From an uncultured Acidiphilium sp. (lineage in GTDB: Bacteria > Bacillota > Clostridia > Christensenellales > Borkfalkiaceae): a stretch of 26,331 nt of DNA. The stretch spans positions 1 through 26,331 of the forward strand of contig CABUWK010000031.1 of NCBI GenBank assembly GCA_902495325.1, written 5' to 3'. Below, one piece after another: positions 15,023 to 22,274 of the stretch. The notes beneath the pieces are model-generated. The model had not been told where the DNA came from. It saw only the letters and a program-made list of their open reading frames with translations, and did no database searches. The translations under genes and the position numbers were made by a program. The first letter of the stretch is position 1, and each line of letters begins with the position of its first letter.

Positions 15023-18000
15023 TCATTCTTCCGTTTTCTGCCCGACCCGATACCATTTTACCGTAATACCGTTCAATAATCCCTGCGGAATGAGCGCATA
15101 GGAATCGGTATAATCTTTCCCCTCGGGCAAAAAGATTTCGGGACCGTACGCACCTGAGAAAACGGGGGCGTAATGCAAAGGACCGAACGTATTGCGCCTT
15201 GTAAGAACGACTTCGACGGCAAGTTCTCCGTCCACGTCGAAAATCGAGCTTTCATACGGAGCATATGCGACATATTCGCCGTGCACCCGATCTTTCACCT
15301 TGGAAACCGCACCCTGGCAGCCTCCGAAATTCACGCTCACGCGCCCCGAAACGATCCCCGTAAAGTAGGTGACCGAGCCGCTGTAAAACGGCAGTCCCTG
15401 ATACGTTATATCTCCCGGGCTCAACTTATCGGGCAGGTGCGAAAGCGTAACTTTCCGCCCGTTCAGCTCCACGCCGAAATTTCCGAGCAGATATGCGCAT
15501 TCAAGGTTTAAAGCATCATCGAAATCCGCCGTAAGAACGATTTCGTTTTCGCCTTTCTTTAAATATTCCGCCGGAAGCGGAATTTCGTCGAAACAAACGT
15601 CTGTCCAATGCCCGACCACCTTACCGTTCAGATAATTTCCGTTCACGGAAATCTTCCAGCGTTCGCTCTGTTCCGTCACAAACACAAGGTTCGTATCGGG
15701 AATTTCTTTTACGTGAAAGCGATATCTGAGCCGTAACTCATGCCGTTCGGCGTTGCCCGAGGCAATTCCGTATTTTTTCCGATACCACGGCTGGATCATT
15801 TCCCCGCCGCGGCGCGGCAAGCCGACTTTATCCCTCACGGCACAATCGATCTGCAATATCTCGGATTCCCCGTCCGACGCTTCGCCGTCAAGAACGTACG
15901 AAGCAAGATCCAGCGGCAATACGTTTCGTTCGCTCAGCTTATAAGCGAACGGTCCCGGGAGCCGCGTTTCCTTTACGGGATTTCCGATTTGCGGCAACGG
16001 CAGTATTTTTCCGCCCTTGAAAATGCGGAATGCCCTGCATTCGCCCGCCTCGAACCGCACGGAAAGGCTGTCGCGATTTTCTGCGACCCCGAATTCACGG
16101 TCCCGGTCCAGAAGTATTTCTTCAACGTTATACTTTTCGCGAAAGCGAATGGTCAGATCGTCTTTCGCATGCTCCCGATCGACGTTCAGACAAATCAGAA
16201 AGTAAGTTTCGCCCTCTTTCCGTACCGTTACGACAATATCCTCGCTGTCGATCGTAAACATCCGGTGCTCTTTCAGGGCGGAAAGAATTTCCTCTCGCTC
16301 CATGGCGATCCGTTTGCTGTTTTTCATCAGATCGACGGGAAGTTCCGCCTGTTTTGCGTCGATATACTTCGGCAAATCGCCGATGAATATCACTTCCCCG
16401 CCGACCGAAGCAAATTCCCGCAAAATGTCAAGCGTAGACGATCGTATGGTATCCGCTCCGCTCACGACCACCGTCGTGTAACGCGCTTCCCCGACCGCAA
16501 GCACGGGGCGTTCTTCTTTCTTTTCGATCCGGTAACGCCGCGACAAAATATCCTCGTCTCCGTAATCGAAATCCACCTGTCCCGTAACGAGAATACGGAA
16601 AAGACGGGTATATAAATCTTCGAGACGGCGACATTCGGGAACTTGCAGCTCGAAGAAATTCTTTTCCCAACCCGCGCGCGGATATAACCACATACTTTCG
16701 ACGGGGTTTATCACGAGCGTGGAGCACAAAGGTTTTCCTTTGCTCGTCAATTCGCCGAGTCTCGCAAAGTAATCCTCGACATAAGAATAATCGCGGTACC
16801 AGCCGGACTGATAAAAAATACTCGCGGGGTAATCCCTTTTTGCCTGCCCTTCCATCGTATACCAGGAAAGATGATGACAACGCATATTGATACCGAGCAG
16901 CGTCTGCCACGCGCCGACGTCGCGATGGCTGCGGAAATTAAACTGCCAGCCCGTCGCTCCGTACAACTCGCTGAGCGCAAACTTTCTCCCCAGCTGTCTT
17001 GCAACCGACTGCACCTGTTTTGCCACCCAGTAGGCGTTGTTTCCTTCCGTCAGGATATCCACACCCGGGCAGTCCATGTGTTCGTAATAACGTTGCACGC
17101 TGCCCTGAAAAATCGTCTGAATGGCAAGGCTGTCCTCATGCAGGATATGCCCTGTGGCGAGCAGGTCGTTTTTTTGGCACCACTCGTGATAAGGCACGGC
17201 AAAGTTTTCTATAAACAACTGCTCGATACTCTCGATGTAATGATACATCGTGCGGTTGACCGCGCTGTCCGCCCGTTTAAAATATAACTCCGGAAGTTTT
17301 TCCGAAAGGTTTTCTCCGCAGACTTTCCGATACCGGTCGTATAAACCGTAAGTATACGGTATCAGGTTCATGGTGTTGCTGCTTCTGGAAATAAAACCGT
17401 TGAGAACGGCGCCGCGATGGGGTTCGTCCGCAAAGATTCCTTTCAGGGTGTTTCCGAACAGATCCCCGCAATGTTTTCTGTATTTTTCATGCGTCGAAGC
17501 AAGAAAGGCGTCTGTCGCTTCGCGGTTCATCGTATCGAGATAAGTGTATCCGTTATAAAACTCCTGCGGTTTCATATGCTCGATCAGGAATTTTTTGACG
17601 ACGTACCCGTCTTTTACCGGCTTATCGCCCGCAACGGAATAATAGTCCTCGAGTTCGTTTTGTCCGTTCAGCTTCACGGCGAATCTGCCGAGTTCCCCTG
17701 CGATATACACCCCGTCCGCAGGCGCTTCGTCTTCATCGTACATCGAGATGAATTTCATCTGATATTCGGTTTTTTTCGTTACCTCTCCGCCCGCCGTTCC
17801 GGACGGCCAGCGGTCTTCGTCGTAAAGCCACGCGTTCATCCCGAGCGATCTTCCCTCTTCCGCCGCTGCCCGGATCAGTCCGAACCACTCTTCGCCGAGA
17901 TATTCCGTTTCGAGCCCCGTGCGGCTGTGCATAAAAAAACCGCCGAACCCCATTTCTTTCAGAACGTGGACCTGCCTGACGATCTCTTCTTTTTCAAGTT

Positions 18001-18082
18001 TTCCGTTCCAGCTCCAGAACGGAAGCCCTCTGTATTTTTCATCATCAACCCTAAACGGCTCAGTGCGTAAGCCAGTATTCAA
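15023..18082 (-). CDS. Large TIM-barrel glycoside hydrolase, GH106-like architecture
   Basis: This 1019-residue protein begins with the hallmark Y-R-G-L-P-F-W-S-W-N-G, then M-G-F-G-G-F-F-M-H-S-R-T-G-L and A-W-L-Y-D-E-D-R-W-P-S-G. This pattern belongs to large bacterial glycosidases related to the GH106 rhamnosidase group. A barrel occupies roughly 20-480, an amidotransferase-like beta/alpha domain about 510-640, and GH2-type sugar-binding domains the last ~350 residues. No signal peptide is present, so it probably acts in the cytoplasm on imported oligosaccharides; specificity is not readable. The start is uncertain: TTG at 18082 overlaps the binding-protein gene by 23 bases and has no clear ribosome binding site, but no ATG or GTG lies between it and the hallmark motif. 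It is the last gene of the operon, ended by the terminator at 14924. Confidence 0.85.
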   Translation of the reverse strand: MNTGLRTEPFRVDDEKYRGLPFWSWNGKLEKEEIVRQVHVLKEMGFGGFFMHSRTGLETEYLGEEWFGLIRAAAEEGRSLGMNAWLYDEDRWPSGTAGGEVTKKTEYQMKFISMYDEDEAPADGVYIAGELGRFAVKLNGQNELEDYYSVAGDKPVKDGYVVKKFLIEHMKPQEFYNGYTYLDTMNREATDAFLASTHEKYRKHCGDLFGNTLKGIFADEPHRGAVLNGFISRSSNTMNLIPYTYGLYDRYRKVCGENLSEKLPELYFKRADSAVNRTMYHYIESIEQLFIENFAVPYHEWCQKNDLLATGHILHEDSLAIQTIFQGSVQRYYEHMDCPGVDILTEGNNAYWVAKQVQSVARQLGRKFALSELYGATGWQFNFRSHRDVGAWQTLLGINMRCHHLSWYTMEGQAKRDYPASIFYQSGWYRDYSYVEDYFARLGELTSKGKPLCSTLVINPVESMWLYPRAGWEKNFFELQVPECRRLEDLYTRLFRILVTGQVDFDYGDEDILSRRYRIEKKEERPVLAVGEARYTTVVVSGADTIRSSTLDILREFASVGGEVIFIGDLPKYIDAKQAELPVDLMKNSKRIAMEREEILSALKEHRMFTIDSEDIVVTVRKEGETYFLICLNVDREHAKDDLTIRFREKYNVEEILLDRDREFGVAENRDSLSVRFEAGECRAFRIFKGGKILPLPQIGNPVKETRLPGPFAYKLSERNVLPLDLASYVLDGEASDGESEILQIDCAVRDKVGLPRRGGEMIQPWYRKKYGIASGNAERHELRLRYRFHVKEIPDTNLVFVTEQSERWKISVNGNYLNGKVVGHWTDVCFDEIPLPAEYLKKGENEIVLTADFDDALNLECAYLLGNFGVELNGRKVTLSHLPDKLSPGDITYQGLPFYSGSVTYFTGIVSGRVSVNFGGCQGAVSKVKDRVHGEYVAYAPYESSIFDVDGELAVEVVLTRRNTFGPLHYAPVFSGAYGPEIFLPEGKDYTDSYALIPQGLLNGITVKWYRVGQKTEE

Positions 18083-19457
18083 GCTGTTGTTTTGCGAGCC
18101 CTAACGAATAGTCCAGAGTTCTGCCCGTATCGATATAGTTTCCTATCAACGTCTGTATAACCTTCTGCAGATCGTCCGCACGTTCCGCATGCGCAAGAAT
18201 GAAATCGGTCGGACAAATCGCATTGTTATTGCTTGCCCAGGTAAACGCTTCGAGATTATACGCCTCGTAACCGACGCCCCAATGGTTTTCGGGATTTTTA
18301 GGATCTGCCATGTCTTTGCGCATAGGCGGATAATTCGTACCGCAATCGGCTATTATGTTTTGCCCTTCTCTGGTGAGCATATATTTAAGGAACTGCCATG
18401 CGATATCGCGTTTTGCCTGATCTTTTATCGTAGAAGAAACGCAATATCCCGAAACGCCCGTTCCGACCAGAGGATTGTCTTTATCGATGATCGGGAAGGT
18501 GACCACGTTATAATCGTTTTCTTTGAAATCGGATTTATACACGCCCTGAAGGTTTCTGACCTGAATAGACGAAGCCTGAGAGTGGAACATAAAGATCCCT
18601 TCACCGCCCTGGAAGTTTGCCTGTACGCCCGTAAACTTCGACGTGATTTTTTTATCGACGAGTTCTTTCATCTTATTCAGCGCCGTGCGGGTTCCTTCGC
18701 TGTCGATGATCACTTCGTTATTATCGCCGTAATATCCGCCGCCGCAGGAAAGAATTATGGGGTTAAACACAGCTTCCCAGTTCAGGTAACCGTCCAGAAG
18801 AGTTCTGCCGGAATTCTTCCACACGTCCGATTCGCGGACCTGTTCGCATACCGTAAGAAAATCATCCCACGTCCAACCGTTTTTGATAAGGCTGTCCGGA
18901 GAATCGACGTCTACGCCCGCTTCTCTCAGAAGACGCGCGTTATAATGACAGACGACCTGATCGGCGGCACGCGGGATCATCCATTGCTTGCCGTTAAAAT
19001 TGCTCTGTCCGAGTTTGAAAAACGACTCGTAATAGTCTGCCGTCGAGAACGTTCCCGCGCTTTCTTCCGCCTGTATGTACGAATCGAGATTGAGCGTAAC
19101 GCCGGCATTTCCGAGACTCAGCATTTCAAAACTGGACGTCTGAAAAATATCGGGCATATTTCCCGCTCTGAAAAACCCCATCATGGTCCCGATCACGTTA
19201 CCGGAAATCGGCTGAACGTCGATCGTTACGTTAGGATAATACTTTTTGAAACCTTCTCCGAGTTTCGTAACGATGTTACGCTCGTCGTTACTCGCCTGGC
19301 AAGCCACGACCAATGTGAGTTCGGTCTGCGTATCGGGCGTGATCGAGTAATCGAAATCATCACCCACGGTCGGGTTTTTCGGACCGCATCCGACTGCCGT
19401 TCCCAAGGTAAGTGCCGCCGCAAACATAATGCTTACGATTTTCTTAATTAACTTCAT
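18060..19457 (-). CDS. Sugar ABC transporter substrate-binding lipoprotein
   Basis: This 465-residue family 1 solute-binding protein has a lipoprotein signal peptide: K-L-I-K-K, a hydrophobic core, then lipobox T-A-V-G-C24. The mature part shows family traits such as F-K-K-Y-Y-P-N-V-T-I-D-V, W-T-W-D-D-F, and W-Q-F-L-K-Y-M-L-T near residue 360. It should be anchored outside the membrane and deliver a carbohydrate to an ABC importer. The ATG lies 14 bases inside the end of the trehalase-family gene and has AAGGA upstream, so translation is coupled. The 3' end overlaps the next glycosidase. No permease or ATPase gene accompanies it, which is unusual; the partners are presumably elsewhere. Confidence 0.92.
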   Translation of the reverse strand: MKLIKKIVSIMFAAALTLGTAVGCGPKNPTVGDDFDYSITPDTQTELTLVVACQASNDERNIVTKLGEGFKKYYPNVTIDVQPISGNVIGTMMGFFRAGNMPDIFQTSSFEMLSLGNAGVTLNLDSYIQAEESAGTFSTADYYESFFKLGQSNFNGKQWMIPRAADQVVCHYNARLLREAGVDVDSPDSLIKNGWTWDDFLTVCEQVRESDVWKNSGRTLLDGYLNWEAVFNPIILSCGGGYYGDNNEVIIDSEGTRTALNKMKELVDKKITSKFTGVQANFQGGEGIFMFHSQASSIQVRNLQGVYKSDFKENDYNVVTFPIIDKDNPLVGTGVSGYCVSSTIKDQAKRDIAWQFLKYMLTREGQNIIADCGTNYPPMRKDMADPKNPENHWGVGYEAYNLEAFTWASNNNAICPTDFILAHAERADDLQKVIQTLIGNYIDTGRTLDYSLGLAKQQLEYWLTH

Positions 19458-20703
19458 CTTTTCCTTCTTCCTCCGTTTTTGGGATATTGAAATTATGTAT
19501 CATGCGACCGGTCGACAGGTAATTCTCGAAAACACGATACGTCCCCGCCGTCCAGCCTAACATTTTCGATTCGTTATATTCGTGAACAAAAGCTTTCCGT
19601 CCCGAAATGCAATCATATTTTTCCCACAAACTTCCCGTATCTATCCATCCGCGATCGACCATTTCGACATATTGCCGCGCCAGGAGCTTTGCTTCGTCTT
19701 TCAATCCTACCCGATCTGCCGCCATTACCGACAAACATACGAGCGGCGGCCAGATATTGGGATAACTCCACTGATATTTCCCGTATTCGTCGCTCTTTTC
19801 GGTTGCCGGAATGCCGTAGTTCGTGCGCAGGCGATTCAAAATCTCCATCGCTTTTTCCTTATCGTCCGACAAACCGCAAAGATACGGCATCAGAAGCGCC
19901 GAACTGATCACGGGAGAACACGCGTTCCGGTCTGCGTCATAATCGTAAAAGATCCCGTCTTTTTCGGCATACCGGCTAAGCAGTCCGGCGCGACGCTCCG
20001 CCGCTTCGCCGTACGAGTTCTCCTCGCCTGAAAGTTTGCCGAAAAACGCCAGTATTTTCTCGTTTTCATATAAAAGGCTGTTCAGATCGATCGGGGCGTA
20101 ATGCTCTGCCCGGGCATTGAACCTCGGCGTAAAATCCCATCCGCTCTCCGCTTCCGACAGCAGATTCGACCCGAGGCTCTCCATCTCGCTCTCCGTTTTT
20201 CCCGCTTCGCCGTCAAGTCTTGTATCCGTAATGATTTTGTAGAAATCGCTGCAGGTTTTCGCGTCCGCGTTATTTCCGTAACGATTCAGCCCGCAAGGCA
20301 ACGTTCTCCGGCTCATCCAGAAGGCATATTCCTTTTTCATGGCAGGATAAGCTTCGCGCACAAATTCTTTATCTTGGGTATATTGCCAATAAGCGTGGCA
20401 CATCGGGATAAACAGAGGAAACTGGGAACGATTGTCTCCGCCCTCCGTCGCCACGTTCGGCATATAGCCGTATTTATCTATCAGAAATATCATGTTCCGG
20501 ATATTGTTGAGCGCCTGCTCTTTCATCCCGTCGATCAACAAACCCAGATTTATAAAATAAGTATCCCAGTAGAAAAAATTTTCAAAACCGACGTCGCTCG
20601 TCTGTTCGCAGGAAGGCGAATTGTACGGATAGGGTAAATTTTTGTATTCTCCTTTTCTGATACTGTTTTTCCAGTTAAACCGAATGTATTCTCTTACAGT
20701 CAT
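19444..20703 (-). CDS. Trehalase-family glycosidase (GH37-like)
   Basis: This protein of 419 residues has GH37 trehalase marks: G-F-E-N-F-F-Y-W-D-T-Y-F, E-S-G-W-D-F-T-P-R (the catalytic acid Asp), Q-W-S-Y-P-N-I-W-P-P (compare QWDxPxGWxP) and E-Y-N-E-S-K-M-L-G-W-T-A-G near the end. The glycine-rich G-G-G-G-E-Y of classical trehalases is replaced by R-K-A-F-V-H-E-Y, and the protein is shorter than the ~550 residues of E. coli TreA. Another alpha-glucoside or mannoside substrate is therefore possible. It has no signal peptide, so it is cytoplasmic. ATG at 20703 with AAAAGG five bases upstream is preferred over the in-frame start at 20760, which overlaps the divergent promoter. It is the first gene of the operon facing the AraC regulator. 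Confidence 0.85.
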   Translation of the reverse strand: MTVREYIRFNWKNSIRKGEYKNLPYPYNSPSCEQTSDVGFENFFYWDTYFINLGLLIDGMKEQALNNIRNMIFLIDKYGYMPNVATEGGDNRSQFPLFIPMCHAYWQYTQDKEFVREAYPAMKKEYAFWMSRRTLPCGLNRYGNNADAKTCSDFYKIITDTRLDGEAGKTESEMESLGSNLLSEAESGWDFTPRFNARAEHYAPIDLNSLLYENEKILAFFGKLSGEENSYGEAAERRAGLLSRYAEKDGIFYDYDADRNACSPVISSALLMPYLCGLSDDKEKAMEILNRLRTNYGIPATEKSDEYGKYQWSYPNIWPPLVCLSVMAADRVGLKDEAKLLARQYVEMVDRGWIDTGSLWEKYDCISGRKAFVHEYNESKMLGWTAGTYRVFENYLSTGRMIHNFNIPKTEEEGKDEVN

Positions 20704-20723
20704 AAAAACCTTTTCATTTATAT

Positions 20724-20752
20724 TTGACAACAATTTATCTTTTCGATATAAT
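20724..20752 (+). promoter_or_regulatory. Perfect promoter of the AraC regulator with an overlapping dyad
   Basis: TTGACA (20724-20729), 17-bp spacer, TATAAT (20747-20752). An imperfect inverted repeat runs from GACAACAATTTATC to GATATAATTGTC (about 20726-20756) across the whole promoter. It is a natural candidate for an operator shared with the divergent glycosidase operon, for which no clear -35/-10 pair is visible. Confidence 0.7.
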
Positions 20753-20827
20753 TGTCTCACACAATGCTTCTCTTCTCAATACCAAAACAGGACATTTTAG
20801 CGACAAATATTGCTATCTTTCAGGATT

Positions 20828-21667
20828 ATGATTGATTTTTATGAAAAGCACAGAGAGCTGATCGACCAACTTTATATCAGCGAAGGGCAAAATTTCTGTC
20901 AGTCGCATTTCCACAGACACATCGAATTGCTTTACGTTCTGGAAAACGGACTTCTTGTAACGGTGAACAAAGAAACGCGTCTGATGAAAGCCGGCGAAGT
21001 GGCGATCATGGACAGTTTCGATATTCACAGTTATTCAAACCCGAAACAATTGAGGTCCGTTTCGATCGTAATTCCCGTGGCGTTTTGCCCCGAATATAAA
21101 AAAAGAACAAATCATCTCGCGCTCTCTTCCAATTTCATAACGGAACCGGAAGCCTGCGAAGAGATTTTCTGTTTTATCCGGATGATGCAGAAACACACAT
21201 ATAATCTGGATAATCCTCTTTTTCTGACCACGCACTATCTCGATCGGGATAAACTTTTTCTTCTCGGGTGCATCGCCGCGATCCTCGGCGTCGTTCTGCG
21301 CGTGATCCCCCTTTCCAAGCGCGAAAAAAACAAGAACGACACCTTAACGAAAAGTCTTCTGATTTATCTTGACGATCACTATAACGAAAATCTGACCCTG
21401 GACGGCTTAGCCGACGAGTTCGGATACAGCAAATTTTATTTTTCGAAGATCTGCCAGAAAATTCTGAACACTTCCCTGACGAAATATCTGAATAAACTGC
21501 GCATTATGAAATTCCTCGAAGACGACCGTGGCGACGACACCTTGACCGAACTTGCCTTTAAACACGGATTTTCGAATATGCGCACCTTTCAGAGAGCATT
21601 CAAAGAGTACGTCGGAATCACCGCAAGCGAATACGTCAGCAATCTTATAGACAAATCGAAACCATAG
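20828..21667 (+). CDS. AraC-family transcriptional regulator
   Basis: This protein of 279 residues has an N-terminal cupin-type ligand-binding domain (about 10-105; H-F-H-R-H-I-E-L-L-Y-V-L-E-N-G and K-A-G-E-V-A-I-M-D). The C-terminal double helix-turn-helix (about 175-275) reads L-T-L-D-G-L-A-D-E-F-G-Y-S-K-F-Y-F-S and L-A-F-K-H-G-F-S-N-M-R-T-F-Q-R-A-F-K. Such proteins bind a sugar and switch on adjacent catabolic genes. It is divergent from the trehalase/binding-protein/glycosidase operon and most likely controls it. The ATG at 20828 has AGG just upstream; an in-frame TTG at 20810 is less likely. A terminator follows at 21761. Confidence 0.93.
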   Translation: MIDFYEKHRELIDQLYISEGQNFCQSHFHRHIELLYVLENGLLVTVNKETRLMKAGEVAIMDSFDIHSYSNPKQLRSVSIVIPVAFCPEYKKRTNHLALSSNFITEPEACEEIFCFIRMMQKHTYNLDNPLFLTTHYLDRDKLFLLGCIAAILGVVLRVIPLSKREKNKNDTLTKSLLIYLDDHYNENLTLDGLADEFGYSKFYFSKICQKILNTSLTKYLNKLRIMKFLEDDRGDDTLTELAFKHGFSNMRTFQRAFKEYVGITASEYVSNLIDKSKP

Positions 21668-21760
21668 GCTCAGCATTCGTCATCACTAACTATTTTCACG
21701 GCGAAAAATCGGCTTGTTATGGCGAATGCCAAGCCCGAAGAAAAACGAATTACAACAATC

Positions 21761-21800
21761 ATAAAAGACCTTACGGCAAAAACCGAAAGGTCTTTTATTT
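21761..21800 (+). terminator. Terminator of the AraC gene
   Basis: Ten-bp stem AAAAGACCTT / AAGGTCTTTT (21763-21772 with 21787-21796) followed by ATTTCTT. Confidence 0.82.
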
Positions 21801-21814
21801 CTTCTGTTAATAAT

Positions 21815-21840
21815 AAGAAAAGACGAGCTTTCCGCTCGCC
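21815..21840 (-). terminator. Distal terminator behind the duplicated tRNA end
   Basis: Minus strand GGCGAGC-GGAAA-GCTCGTC (7 pairs, one G-T) followed by TTTTCTT. It lies a few bases after the second copy of the tRNA-Leu 3' end, as if it had been the original terminator of that tRNA. Confidence 0.65.
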
Positions 21841-21846
21841 TGAATT

Positions 21847-21867
21847 TGGTGCTGCTGATCGGATTTG
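21847..21867 (-). repeat. 21-bp copy of the tRNA-Leu 3' end (att-like direct repeat)
   Basis: Exact copy of 22015-22035: part of the T-loop, the 3' side of the T-stem, the 3' acceptor strand and the discriminator plus CCA. The copies are 168 bp apart. This is the segment that tRNA-targeting tyrosine recombinases usually duplicate. Confidence 0.85.
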
Positions 21868-21985
21868 TAAGGAGCGAAAGCGACGGAATAGCGATTGTTC
21901 GGGCTTTGTTTCCCTTCATTCCGGTCGTTACTTCATGCCCGCAATCGCGTCACCGATACGGTCTCCGTATCCTCGGGATAAAAGA
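21868..21985 (-). ncRNA. Candidate structured RNA islet between the tRNA-end repeats
   Basis: No gene with a ribosome binding site is seen. On the minus strand it can fold into a perfect 7-bp hairpin GATACGG-AGA-CCGTATC (21955-21971). It also forms a 12-bp stem GCGATTG+CGGGC with GCCCG+AA+CAATCGC (21937-21948 with 21891-21904), broken only by a two-base bulge. Any transcript would finish with a tRNA-like CCA end and the terminator at 21815. No promoter of its own is visible; it would depend on read-through past the tRNA terminator. It could equally be a DNA remnant of an integrated element. Confidence 0.35.
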
Positions 21986-22012
21986 AAAAGATGGGCAGTT
22001 TACTCATCTTTT
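21981..22012 (-). terminator. tRNA-Leu terminator
   Basis: Minus strand AAAAGATG / CATCTTTT (8 bp, 11-nt loop), followed by TTCTTTT, two bases after the encoded CCA. Confidence 0.8.
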
Positions 22013-22014
22013 CA

Positions 22015-22101
22015 TGGTGCTGCTGATCGGATTTGAACCGATACGGATTTAACTCCGAGGGATTTTAAGTCCCTTGCGTCTGCCTGTTCCGCCACAGCAG
22101 C
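22015..22101 (-). tRNA. tRNA-Leu (anticodon TAA)
   Basis: An 87-nt class II tRNA with encoded CCA. The acceptor is GCTGCTG / CAGCAGC. The anticodon arm is AGGGA-CTTAAAA-TCCCT, giving anticodon TAA (22067-22065), which reads UUA and UUG. The long variable arm is CGGA...TCCG, typical of tRNA-Leu, and the T-arm is ATCGG-TTCAAAT-CCGAT. A perfect promoter lies upstream with a small leader hairpin TGCGG/CCGCA (22117-22131). The 3' 21 bases are duplicated at 21847. Confidence 0.97.
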
Positions 22102-22143
22102 ATAAGCTATACTCAATGCGGCAAAACCGCACCGTCTTTTAAA

Positions 22144-22172
22144 ATTATAGCATAGCATGCCGGAAATGTCAA
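22144..22172 (-). promoter_or_regulatory. Perfect promoter of tRNA-Leu
   Basis: Minus strand TTGACA (22172-22167), 17-bp spacer, TATAAT (22149-22144), about 43 bases before the tRNA. Confidence 0.9.
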
Positions 22173-22274
22173 GAAGAGGAAGATCGTTGCCGGAAGGTTT
22201 TTAAAACTTTTTTATATCGACGAAAGTTCAGGGGAGATCCTTCCCGGCCCTCCCCCGGAAATCGGCGATCCGCG

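Noticed and set aside
18189..19451. 420-aa plus-strand ORF
   Set aside because: Antisense shadow of the sugar-binding lipoprotein gene.
21846..22052. 68-aa plus-strand ORF around the tRNA repeats
   Set aside because: It is antisense to the tRNA, and its repeated start is only the duplicated tRNA end.
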